Below are positions 24,701 through 36,116 of a stretch of 64,000 nt of DNA, in pieces. The notes beneath the pieces are model-generated. The model made no database searches, was not told where the DNA came from, and saw only the letters and a list, made by a program, of their open reading frames with translations. The stretch spans positions 49,361,172-49,425,171 of the forward strand of contig NC_058339.1 of NCBI RefSeq assembly GCF_905475395.1, given 5' to 3'. Both the position numbers and the translations under genes were made by a program. The DNA comes from Chrysoperla carnea (Eukaryota > Arthropoda > Insecta > Neuroptera > Chrysopidae). Numbering within the stretch: position 1 is the stretch's first letter; each line of letters opens with the position of its first letter.

Positions 24701-26849
24701 CATTTTTATTACATATAACTGCTTTTATCACTTTAATCTGCGAGTAGAAAAAAACTAGTACGTTTAAAATTAAGCATGTAGTTGAAATTTTAAGAATTAA
24801 AAACAAAGAATATGATCAATGAGTTCAAGATGATTTAATGAGTTCTAATATAATATAAAAATATGTCTTTTAAAATTATTATTTTTTCTTCGGACTTTAG
24901 ACAAAAATCATTTAACCCAAAAATAGTAACTTTGGGCGAATTCATTAAATTATTAAATTCTATTGATGTAGTCAAATAGTGCTTAATTCGAGTTGCATTT
25001 TAGAAAATAACAATTGAAATATATTTTGTTAAATCGTTTAAGATTTGTGAGTTATTATTCAAACCGAACCCAATCAATTCAAAATTGCACAATAAACATG
25101 TACTTCAATCACTGAAAGAAGTTGCTATTGATGATTTAAAGAATGAAAATCAATCTCAAAAGCATTTTAAATTTGATGTACGAATATTTTAAGCGAATTC
25201 AAAATTCTTAAATAAAAGCTGACCACATTTTAATAAACGATGGAATAAATGCATACATTATTTCACTGTCTAGCGGTAGCATAAAAAATGACTTCAGTGT
25301 AATTGCTCAGCACAAACTGTGTAATTTAGGTAAATAATGGCTGCTTCTTGCTGATACGATCGCAAAATTATCGGAAAGGATTTGTGGCATTCAATACGAG
25401 AATTAATTATTAAACAAATTCAGTCTTCACAATCATCACATTTAAAATAGCTATAAATAAATGATTTAATTCATCAATTTTCATATTAACTTAAGAGCTT
25501 TTTCATTGAAAGTCACCGACAGTGTTATGACGTATCAGAAAGCGGTAGGAATGCAGGAAATAGAACTGGAAACTCGTTTTAAAATTATATTACGTGAGAC
25601 AGCTTACAAGTATACGATCAATCATATTACAAATATATCATAATCATTATCGTAATCTAAACATTATACCCCAGTAAATTTTTCAACATATACTTCAGAA
25701 ACAAACACATAGTTTCCGGTCCTATTTAAATGTTTTTGCACTTGTAAAAAACTTAATAGATTTCATATTGAAATAAATCAGAAATTCCGTTTCATTCCTA
25801 TTGTCGATGAAATCCGCGATTTATTTCTTTCGAGATTTTAACATTTTAAATACCTTTAAATGCTGCTCTGAATTAACTTTTCCCCAAATCCTATTCATTT
25901 TCTTTATTGTGTTATTTTTGATTGGATTTACCAAAAGAATCTTAAATTTGAGTTTTTTTAATGTAGATTTGAGCTTATTTTTACTTAAGTGATGGTTTCT
26001 TTTGAACGAAATCTGTTTGCAGTAATTTCTGTTATAAGAAGCTGATATCTTAAAATTATACTACAATTTTATATAAATATTTTTTTTTATCACGTATTAT
26101 ATTTGTACAATCGTAAAAAATTTAACAACATTTATTGCAAGAAGTAAAAACGAATTTTAATTTATATAAATAATGATTTTTCGCGTTAGTTTATGATGTA
26201 AAACAGGTGATAGACGTATTTTAAAAATTAGTAGTTAACGTCTGTAGTTTTTCGTTGTAGTATTTTTTGAAAATTTGAAAATTAACGTTGTGTTTCAATA
26301 GAATGGCATAATTCAAAATTTTGGACGTATTATTTTAAACATGTTAATAGTACATTTAATAGTAAATCAAATACATAACGCTTAAACAATTCAGAATATT
26401 GCAAATAAGTTACTTTCGTTATCTGAAGTCGTAAATAAATTTTGACTTTCTTTTCATATGTAATTAAAATTTTTTAATAAATGTTCAGAAGATAGAAAAG
26501 CTTAATCAAGTAGTAAATATGTGATTTACTATCTCTCTTCGCACATTTGTATTTTAAAAGAAACACAAAATTGAATAATTACTTAGACATCGTGTCGACT
26601 AGACCAATATTTTTTTCAAATGTTTGTAAAATAAAATGAAATCAGATGACATAATTTATGCAAACAGTTTTTCGAAAATGTTTGCAGTTTTGAATTACCT
26701 ATTGATACACGATTAAGATTATAATTTTTCTTAAATAATAGTTTATGTGTAATGTCTACTATTTTTTTCTATGTGTAGAATTTAGATCATTATTTATATA
26801 AACTATTTAATGAAATAAACAAATATACACAATTTAAAAATTAACTAAA
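21748..26849. other. Convergent intergenic region, nothing recognised
   Basis: About 5.1 kb lies between the stop codons of eEFSec (plus) and Syntaxin-6 (minus). Both 3'UTRs must be inside it; the eEFSec poly(A) signal is at 21799. The remainder is uniformly AT-rich with only short chance ORFs on both strands. A TATATAAG at about 22377 has no gene behind it. Confidence 0.6.
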
Positions 26850-29800
26850 TCACATTATAATAAATAAAATTATCACGATAATTAAAATTATTGATAAAAC
26901 TGCAATAGCTATCCACTGACGACGATCTAAAACAAGAGAAAAATATTTCATTATAAAATGATATTGCAACACTTGCTACCAATATCTTTCGCTATCTTTA
27001 GCTACTGTTATATCTTAAGCTTCAGATTGCGATTCTACAAGATTGGCAGAAAAAATTTTATAGGTCAAATAAATATAACGCATAACGCAACGTCTTGTAA
27101 CGAAGATTATCGAGGCATTTACTTTGTACCTATAGCTATAATTGCCAAACGCAATAAGTGAAATTTATTAATATAATTCTAAATCATAACCACCATGGCA
27201 TATTAAAACAAAACTTTACATATTTATAATTTTATCTTTAAATTTTTACCTAATCAAACTGTAAAAAAATAGATAAAATATTATCCAACATCTTTTCATA
27301 TGTTACACTTTTTGACGCATTATTATTTTTTTATCTTCTTTTTTTGTAGAAGCTATTTAAAAATCGAATTCCGTGGCATTGCTAGTTAAAATACGAAAAT
27401 CAGGTTTATTTCTGCGAAATTTGCGAATTAAATAAAAAACTATATTAGTATTTTAAAAATCGATACCTACCATTAGACATATGTAAAACTTTTGCCACTT
27501 TTTTCATTGCAGTATCCATTTTAGATTCTGTATTCTCCATTTCATGGCCAAATTCATCCAACATTCTTTAAAAAAGAAAAATATTTTTAACAAAATTTAG
27601 AATAATGTGAAATATTAAATACTTACCCAGCTTGTTCATCAATCTCAATTCCAATTTGCCGGGAAACAGTTTTCAAAGAACCTAAACTTTCACTAATAAC
27701 TTCGAGCTGTTCATCTTGCATACGTGTCATATGCTGTTGTTGAGATAATGTTTCCCCCAAAAACTGTCTTTGTGGACTGTCCAATTCATTTTCTAATTTT
27801 GAATATTTTGTTGTTCCATGACTTATAGGAACTCTGGCCGGACTGTCTAGTAACGGCTGAAATTAATTAATGATAATAAATTGAAAATGTGCGATAAATG
27901 AAATACTTTAAACTATTAACATTTAAAACAGAAGTTCCTCATTATAAAGTAAATTTTAAAAAAAAGTTATTTTTTTCTTGGATAATACTTTTGTTTTCGG
28001 AATTTGATAAAACTCGGCTTGCAGAGTAATTTAGATCCAAAAAATACAAAATTGGGTTCATTTGATGATTGGACGAGTATTTTCCATGGTACTGTCTAAA
28101 ACATTGCAGACCCCTGGATTTTGGAGACATTTTAACTTCTATGATGTCCCATAGAGTGACTGCAAACGTTTAATGGAGCCCTTTCAAGTTCTATCAGGGG
28201 TTTTAAGAGACTGAACGTACACTATGATGTGAACCATAGAACATTATGGTCTTGTACCATAGATAGTACTGTATTAATAAAATATAAATCTAAGTTTTTT
28301 TATAGTTTAATATTTCAGTTAAAATACTATGTTTAGGAATGGTACTATAAAATGAGACTATTTTTATTATTCTATTTATATAAAATATAAATTGTGATTC
28401 AAGGTACAGCACTCTACTTTCGCATAGTTTAGTATGATTCAATAACATATTTACCTGTCTAGCAGTACGATCACGATCACGATTCCTGTTGATATTCATC
28501 CTATCTTTCATATTCTAAAAAAACAACATAATCCAATATTATTACATTTTCAATTAAAAATTATTATTTATTAGCAAGAAAACAATAAAAGTGTTTATAA
28601 TCAAATATGTTTTATTAAAATCCACATTATTCACTATTATCTGTCAAATATAATTGTCAATATACCTCAAAATATTATTCGTAGAGTGCAGCACTGCCTA
28701 TACTACAATTACGCGTCTTATTTAAAATAATAGTTAACTCACCTTTACTTCGTTACGTGTGTTATCAATAAATGTTCGCCTTGATGTTAATTCTTTATTG
28801 TCTATTTTGAATTTTGTTGGATTTTTTTCTACGATTCGTATACAATAGTTAAGAAATAATTTTGTACTATATAGAACTAGCGCAATATTTTTGTTCATAA
28901 CGTATTTATAAAGTTATATAACAAAATATAAATATTTTAATGGTACAAATTATACCATTAAAACTTTTGATAATCCTTTCAGTAAAAAATTTAATTTAAA
29001 AGTAAATGTATAGGTAAGTTTTACCTTGCAAAAGGTAAAAGAAAGTTTTTTTGGTTGAGCTGTTAAGTATGATCTATTAACATAAATAATTTCAAAATTT
29101 ACTTTTTAGCACTGCGAAGAAATAATTTACACAAGCTGCAAAATCAGAATATTCGCCTAAATCAAAGCTTTCGTGATATTCGAAGGAAAAAAATTTTCTA
29201 TCGAGTTTTTGCGACTTTTTGAGCGGGAAAAATGTATTATTGAAACAATTCTTTGTTTTCAATGTTAAATTATTTATAATTATCAGAGAATTAATTAATT
29301 ATCTTTGATTATTCTTAACAAATTTTCATAAAATGCGTATTTAAAAAAAATATAATTCCCGGTATTCGGTACTCGTATATACATAAATTATTGGCAAACC
29401 ATAGTATAAATTTTATACGAGTTATTAACAATGCATGTAAAATTTGAAACATGATTATGTATATTTTAAAATATTATAATGACGGTTTTTTCTTGGCCTT
29501 CAAAATTATATTAATTGCAATAATTATTTTGTAGATAAACCTTATTCGATTATTACTTCATAAATAGTTAAAACTGCATAAATACGTTTTTGAATTAAAT
29601 TAAACTATGTGAATTAAAGGATATCAATTGTGTCTTCAAGATCTTCTAAATCCCATTCAATACTTCGTACAGCGTTTTTCAACTCAGTATTCGTCCACTC
29701 AACTTCATCTTTTGAAACGGTTAATACTTCGCCATCTTGCAATTCAATCCAACGTAAATATAGTCCACGTGCTTGATTTAGAGCTTTAAATACCTCACTG

Positions 29801-32800
29801 TATGTAAAAAAAAAAATAAAATTAAAAAAAATTTCTCTCCGGCGGGGAATCGAACCCCGGTCTCCCGCGTGACAGGCGGGGATACTGACCACTATACTAC
29901 CGAAGACTTGATTACATGATAAAAATAATAAAATAAGTATTAACGTGTTATCAATACTTTTCAAATATTTGAAATTTTTTAATCGATTTGAATAACAAAA
30001 TAAGTTATTTAATATTTATCAACATTTTGATTAGGAATTTAATTTTGTTTATAAATAAATGCAAATTATGAAGTATTTTTTAGAAATTAAATATAAAACA
30101 ATAGATAAGTGCAACAACTATTCTCTATATTACTACTTAATTATGGGGAGATGAGTAGTACATTCCTAGATAAGATTTCCTCAAGACTCAAATTATTATT
30201 TTGTTATCTTATTAAAAATACCTCCTTCTTAATATATAAAAGAAAGTCGAGTTAGTTACACACCGTTTAAAACTCAAGAACGGCTGCACCGATTTTGTTG
30301 ACCCTGATCAAAGGGTAGAATTACTTATTCGTTTTAAAAATTATTTCGTCTATATAATGCTATATTGTCAGTAAATATAACATAGGCTATTAAAAAATTA
30401 GGGTGCCGCAACAAAAAATTAAAATCCATGTAATTGTGAACAAAAGAGGAGACAGGTGAAGACAGGGGGAATAACGGCTATATCGTGGTAACCTTTATAG
30501 GTACTTTTAAAGTTGAAATTGCCCAGTGAAGCGGGTACGTAACTACAAATATTTATTATTTACTGAACCTAACATTTTTACTGAAAATAATTGAATATGA
30601 GTTTTAGAAAGAGACTATTCGTGTTTTTATTAGGAACAAAAAAGTGTTAGTAATTTGAGGTTTTCTGTTATATACAGACAGATTTAAAATAAGAGTTCTT
30701 CACTGAAAGAACTAATTCTTGGCATCAAAACAATATAAGAAATGCGTATAAACATGGGCTTGAATACACCTCGCTTCAGAGTTACAAATTTGGCGGACCA
30801 TGAAGATTTTTACCTAATCCATTAGGTTTTCTTTTACTAACTACAGAGGGTGCAAATTGTTCAAAATCGACTAGAGATAGATCAAAACTTAGAAGGGCAA
30901 AAATATTTCTCGTAAAAATAGCAACATCTTTTTTTGCTCAAAACATTTTTTCGAAAAATCAACGAGTTCGATAATAAAACTGAAATGAAAATTTTTTTTA
31001 CGTACATATAATTTCTTAATACTAACATAACTATCTTGATGAACAAACGAAGAACCATCATCAAACAAATTATTTTTAGTAAACCAAATTGTTTACAAAA
31101 ATATTTAAATAAGCGCAACCTGAGTTAAGTATTTTCAAAATCATAATTTATATTTGAAAGAATTAAAAATAGAAAGAGTAACAGCTGTTGTTTTATGTTT
31201 TTTTAATATTAAATATCAGCTGGAACATCTTTATTTTACACTGAATAATAATCATATTTGTAGATACTAGAGTATAGGTTCTCGTTTGTGTTCTAGTTTC
31301 TTTAATACAATTATGTACAAATAAAGGTGACTAAAAACAGGCATGTACTCAAATAAATTCAATATTTTAATATACCGTAATCACTCGAGATATACGGGAA
31401 AAATCTGCGTGAGATGTCTGTATCTACGGGGTCAGCAATTTTAATCTATACACCTAAATATCTCGTTTTGTAGTTAACCATTCAAAAAATAACTTAAACA
31501 AAAGTTGCAGAGTTTGATGGGGGGCATCATGTTCTGATATCGGATTGGATCTAGTTATTCGGGTTTCTTTAATAGCCAATTTAGATTCTAAACAGTAAAA
31601 TACAGAATAACACTTTAAATTAGAAAGTTGCTCCTCATAAAGAAACTAACAATTTTTGTTTAAAACATTTTTTTTGAAAAACGTTAGCTTTCGGAAGAAA
31701 GCGACTTATTGCATTTAATCGAAATAAAATATGCTTAAAGTTTATCGATAATTGTAGATCAAAGTCATGGACATAGGCGAATGTCCTCTATTGTCCGTGT
31801 TAGCGTGTTTCTTTCGATTAAATGTAATAATGATTATGAATATTTCTAAGTCACATTTCCTCTGAAAGCTAACGTTTTTCGAAAAAATGTTTAAAACAAA
31901 AATTGACAGTTTTTTTTATGAAGATTAACTTTGTAATTTAAAGTGTTATTCTATCGTTTACCGTTTAGGATCTAAATTGGCTATTAAAGAAACCCGAAGA
32001 ACTAGATTCAATCCGATGTCAAAACATGATGCCCATATCAAACTCTGCAACTTTTGTTAGAGTAATTTTTTGATTGGCTAAAGGAGGAAAATATAAGATG
32101 CAAAAAAACTGTATGTTTGTTACAAAATAATCAAGAGGTCATAGTTTGCAGGAAAAGTATTGTGATAATCATGAAATTATCATAAGGTCATAATATGCAG
32201 AAAAATGTTTATTATATGGCGATAATTTGAAGTAATCACGAGACAAAGCTTGACAAAGTTTTAATTAATAAAAACAAAACGCCGCATTTTTAAAAACAAT
32301 AGTTTAATTGTTGTATTCTTTTTTGTCCAAATTCTCATTAAAATCATCATAATTTATTGTACATTGGACGCGAACAAGATCCCGAATGTAAAAACAATTT
32401 TTGCGCACATGAAATCAGCACCCAAACTGATTTTAAAAAAAACATTTTACGGATTGAAAAGTTTTAAAGTTAGACTCTAAAAATTTTTTAAATCCAAATT
32501 CATTTAGCTACGAATTTTTGTAATTTTATTTATATTACATTGACTTTATAAATGATTCTTCTATTGAAATTTAACTTAATCCTCCTCTACAAAAAATGTT
32601 TATTGTTAATCCTTCGATGCTCCATTTCATGAGTATTTGATGAAATAAGTAACACTTATCGTCCGTTTATAACTAACAAAAATTCCTTTTATAGGTGAAC
32701 TGATTTATAATAAAAGTTTAATGAAAAACAATTTAAGCTTAATTTGAGTACTCTACGATCCCTAGAAGGGGAGGTATAAGCGAAAAAAAAACCCCGAGAA

Positions 32801-34442
32801 AAACCCCCGTTTTTTCGGATGCCGAACCCTAAACTCGCACTTGAAATGTATCTAAGAACACTCTCCATTAAATTACTCTTTTCCTTAGAGCCTTCTCTAA
32901 ACTGAACCGATTTTGAGGATCATCGCCTACTTTTTAGTTGTTTCGAATACGGAACCCTAAGATCGATATTGAAACATAGCTAACAACACTCCCCATTAAA
33001 TTACCTTTCAAACGAAATAAAAAAAAATCAAAATCAGTTCATCTGTTTAGGTCCTATAATGCCACAGACAGACAGACAGACACTCCTTATTTTAGTTCGG
33101 GGGTTAAAAATGTTCTCTTGTTTATAAATTGTTCAAAAAACCAAAGAAGTCGATGCCTGATCAAAGCAAAACAATATTTCGCGAATTCCTGAGAAAGTTT
33201 TGCATAGGTACGTTAAATTTTTTTTCAACTTTGTCAGGCAAAATTTTCCTTGGATACCGGACTATTTTAATTTAGTTTTTTTTTCGTTGGAGGTGACTAA
33301 GGTTTGTTAACTTTGATGTTTATATTATTTTCGTCGGTACTAAACATCAATATACTTTGCAGTTTATTGATGTTTAGTACCGACGGAAACAATAACTAAT
33401 TCGATGGATATTCATAAAATATATATGAATTACATAAAATAAAAAATATCAGTAGATATCTAACTCAATTTACAATTTGATTTTCATTTCAGTAGCTATC
33501 TAAGGTATCGTGACACAAGTCAATTAACTCAAAGTCAATCAAAATTCATACAACACGAAATACTTTTAAAATTATGAAATCAGGAACTTCATCAATGATA
33601 TAAAGTATTACGAAATAATGTGTAACAAATTTTTTACGACCTTTTATAAATTTTTTTAACAATATCAAACACCAATGAAATCAAATACATACCTAACCTG
33701 AAGGTTTCGATTGCATCATTTTTACGATTGACGATACCTAAGTTTTAAATTCCTTTAAAACTCCCGGGACACTTGGTTTGTCCAAACCGACAGATATATA
33801 GGTACATGTTATAGAAATTTTCGTTTTTCATTTGGTTTACTATTATTTAAAGACTAAAAACGTACCTATATTGATCTTGGCAATTCATATTGCATGGAAA
33901 TACATATCTTTGTTGTGAAAATTCAATAAAAACCACGTATTATTTGACCACAGTTTCACAATTTGCTACAGTGTTTGGTTTTAAATAAACTATTTACCAC
34001 GTATATAGATTGATTGAAATATATTTTTTAATTTTTTGCTGATAAGATAAAACTACAATTATTTAGAATTTTATAAAAAAATGTTTAATAATAAACTGAC
34101 TGTAAACCATAATATAAACAGATTCTGTTCGGTTGGAGAAAGTATACAAAATAATTATTAATAATTACATCGTTCAATAACCTTTTTAGTGTTTATATTA
34201 TTAAAAAAATTACATACTAATACATTTGATTCAATAATTATTTTGAAAAAATAAAAATGCAATTAGAATTGACCATAATAATATATAATTATGTTAGGTC
34301 TATCTACTCAAATATATGCAAATGAGATTACACGTTAATAGGGTACACAACAATGCTTAGAACATACAATGAATTTGAATAATTAAAACAAATAAATATT
34401 TACTCACTCTTTAACAACAAAAAAGGGATCTTCAAGCGTCAT
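26850..34442 (-). CDS. Syx6: Syntaxin-6 (Qc-SNARE), 7 exons, 254 aa
   Basis: A membrane-anchored Qc-SNARE of the trans-Golgi/endosome system. Minus-strand exons in order: 34442-34408, 29797-29625, 28837-28743, 28514-28455, 27856-27627, 27565-27471, 26926-26850; all phases agree and the sum is 254 aa (human STX6 is about 255). Residues 1-12 (MTLEDPFFVVKD) are the typical N-terminus. Residues 13-110 form the three-helix N-domain, with RSIEWDLEDLEDTI at 56-69 and IVEKNPTKF at 71-79. The SNARE helix lies at about 160-225, with the inferred zero-layer glutamine Q196 in IDEQ. DRRQW precedes a C-terminal transmembrane helix (about 235-254) with no lumenal tail. Introns 1 and 3-6 are GT-AG; intron 2 is AT-AC (see separate entry). 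Intron 1 is 4.6 kb and contains a tRNA gene. The start is fixed by family similarity. An ORF at 29964-29614 merely joins tRNA and intron sequence to exon 2. Confidence 0.95.
27990..28095 (+). repeat. Dispersed AAATTTGATAAAAC-type repeat in Syx6 intron 4
   Basis: Contains AATTTGATAAAACTC, GTAATTTAGATCC and TTTGATGATTGGACGAGTATTTTC in the same order as the relatives near 9060 and 40750. It lies between the exons 28455-28514 and 27627-27856 of Syntaxin-6. Non-coding. Confidence 0.4.
28838..29624 (-). other. U12-type AT-AC intron of Syntaxin-6
   Basis: No GT donor exists near the end of the conserved EDTI coding block. The sequence at the junction is instead ATATCCTTT (29624-29616), exactly the U12-type AT-AC donor consensus. 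The 3' end is TATAC (AC at 28839-28838), and a branch-point match TTTCTTAACT (28856-28847, one mismatch to TTCCTTAACT) puts the branch A 11 nt before the intron end. Splicing here joins phase 1 as G+GA, giving ...DLEDTI-G-IVEKNP, which aligns with the SISIVEANP-type region of known Syntaxin-6. The intron is 787 bp. The sequence signals are direct; use of the minor spliceosome is inferred. Confidence 0.88.
29824..29831 (-). terminator. RNA polymerase III terminator (T8) of tRNA-Asp
   Basis: A run of eight T on the minus strand begins four bases after the tRNA discriminator base, a normal Pol III stop. The same T-rich stretch (29803-29831) is also the only pyrimidine tract in front of the 3' splice site of Syntaxin-6 exon 2. 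Confidence 0.8.
29835..29906 (-). tRNA. tRNA-Asp(GTC): tRNA-Asp (anticodon GTC)
   Basis: A 72-nt cloverleaf on the minus strand: acceptor stem TCTTCGG/CCGGAGA (one U-G pair), D arm with TAGTATAGTGG (A box), anticodon arm CCCGC-CTGTCAC-GCGGG carrying GTC, a 4-nt variable loop, T arm CGGGG-TTCGATT-CCCCG (B box GGTTCGATTCC), and discriminator G, an identity element for aspartate. No intron and no encoded CCA. It lies inside Syntaxin-6 intron 1 on the same strand, 37 bp upstream of exon 2. All features look functional. Confidence 0.97.
31480..32075. repeat. Long foldback element in Syntaxin-6 intron 1
   Basis: The left arm (about 31480-31735) is inverted and repeated as the right arm (about 31800-32075), around a centre of about 70 bp. 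Shared blocks include GTTGCAGAGTTTGAT, GGGTTTCTTTAATAGCCAATTTAGAT, AACACTTTAAATTA and AACGTTAGCTTTC, each present as its reverse complement in the right arm. There is no ORF. It is a MITE-like element of unknown family; the outer ends are approximate. Confidence 0.65.
32765..33110 (+). repeat. Dispersed repeat with GACA tract (copy 1)
   Basis: Related over its length to 62550-62845. Shared ordered blocks are CTAAACTCGCACTT, TATCTAAGxACACTCT, CCATTAAATTACCTTTCAAACGAA, CACAGACAGACAGACAGACA, and a terminal AGTTC-GGGGTTAAxAA. The order and polarity of the blocks are the same. The non-coding sequence and tail structure suggest an interspersed retroelement-like family, type not resolved. Confidence 0.65.
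33323..33394. repeat. 72-nt near-perfect hairpin (30-bp arms)
   Basis: Arms 33323-33352 and 33365-33394 pair over 30 positions with one mismatch and one G-T wobble, around a 12-nt loop (33353-33364). The conserved heart of each arm is CGTCGGTACTAAACATCAAT or its complement. The stem and loop sizes are like a pre-miRNA, but a tiny palindromic MITE would look the same. There is no homology to a known miRNA that I recognise. Confidence 0.6.
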
Positions 34443-36116
34443 GTCAAAATTTTATAATCGGCTGAAAGCCTTGCAAATATGCCTTTTTACATTGAACAAT
34501 AATCATGTGGAAAAACTAAGTATATTTCACATTGTTTAATTAACACGCAGGTGAAAAAATAATACATTTAATTGATGAATAGTTTAATTACATTTATAAA
34601 ATAGTTTTATTTACACTTGACTTTCATTTAAAACGTTACTTTCGTAATACAAATATAATGAAGGTATTGACTAATCAATGCAATTTAATATAACATATAC
34701 ATATCGCATATATTCACATATACACAGAAAATATTTTCATACTGTCATTTCAATTGTATTGTACAGTAAAAATTTGATTTATGACAAACAGATGGCACTG
34801 TTTATAGATGCCTTCAATTGTTTTTATATTGCGTTTCTTTTTTTATTAACAACTGCAAACTGATCAGTATGTTTTAACTAAATTTTAATTTTCATTACGA
34901 TGGATTTTGATAACGTCATCGTGCTAGGCAGCATGCTAGTGTTCGTTAATAAAGATAGTACGCAAGAATTACGAGTGCTGCGTACTGCCATTGTATTGCA
35001 GTGGTGAAAATTTCAAATAATCATGGATAGAAATTCAAACGATAAGGATAATCAGTTTGTTAATTTCTATTTGTATAGTGATTTAACCATTGAAATTTCT
35101 ATCTGTAGTTTTAAAATTAGATACTTCCCTCTTCTTGAACTAGAATACTGGGGCTACAAAAATACAATTTTGAAATACCTATATTTTTGGTATTTGGGTG
35201 CATTCAGAAAACTTTTTCGATCAGTCAATTTTCAATTCACTTCACCTCCATGACACGTTCCCCGTTTTTGTGTGCTTTTATCCATAATTACGTGAAGCTA
35301 CTTCAAAATTGATCTTTTCCTCACTGCATGACACCACTTTTTATCCGATCTTTGTGACCAGTGCTTGAGTTAAAATCATGGATATTGGAATATTTTAAAA
35401 GTTAAAATGAAAATAATTTTTATTCCTAAATATATAATCTACAAAACAAGTAGACGTATAGTCTGTATATGATTTCGTAACTGTGGTATTATCAGATATT
35501 TCTATGTCCGGATTGTAGTTAAATTTATCTCTATCTACAGGAATTTATAGAAAAAATATTACTTTTATGATTAACTATTTGAATCTGTTAACAATAAAAA
35601 CTTATTTTCGTGAACAGTTTGAAGAGTCATATTTAACAATCATACATACTTTAATTTTGCACGTAAAATTGTGTTAGAACTAAACTTAGTTAAAGAATTT
35701 AAATTTTATATTAAATAAAGTTAGAATTTGTAAATTTAAATTTGAAATAAGGTTCAATTTGTTTAATCTATTAAAAGTTTAATATGTATACATTTTTAGC
35801 TTTATAATAACAAAAAGTTTACGAAGCGAGCGCCATTTTTTAAATACCTGATATGAGTTTGCGCTATCTATCTTAACCTAAATAATTTTCTGTCAGAAAA
35901 GTTTTTAAAAAAAGCAACGTGCGTTTCCTACACGTTATATTAAGAAAATATTATAACATTTTTGGTTATGATCAGTTATGATGATATTATGAGTGAAAAA
36001 TAAATTTCAATTTTTAATAATAATTAATGTGTTTTTTATGTGGGTTGTGGGATAAATTTTGATGGATGCATATTATACTGATTTTTAAACAGTAAACTGC
36101 AAAGAAAAACTTCACG
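34443..36116. promoter_or_regulatory. Divergent intergenic region between Syntaxin-6 and RPA43
   Basis: 1.67 kb separate the two start codons, so both promoters and 5'UTRs should lie here. A small palindrome pair (AGTACGCA...TGCGTACT, about 34958-34987) and GCATGC-containing sequence around 34930 mark a locally GC-richer spot. The region next to RPA43 (about 35820-36110) carries GAAGCGAGCGCC. No TATA box can be assigned. Short frames at 34678-34863 and 35023-35253 have no recognisable content. Confidence 0.35.

Larger units (their letters stand above)
29907..34407. other. Syntaxin-6 intron 1 (major part), repeats only
   Basis: The remaining 4.5 kb of the first intron carries no coding exon on either strand. 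It holds a foldback element (31480-32075), a dispersed repeat with a GACAGACAGACAGAC tract (32765-33110) and a 72-nt near-perfect hairpin (33323-33394), listed separately. The donor of exon 1 is GTGAGT at 34407-34402. Confidence 0.7.

Noticed and set aside
29614-29964. 116-codon minus-strand ORF
   Set aside because: It fuses intron and tRNA-Asp sequence to Syntaxin-6 exon 2 and runs past the AT-AC donor; only 29625-29797 is real coding sequence.
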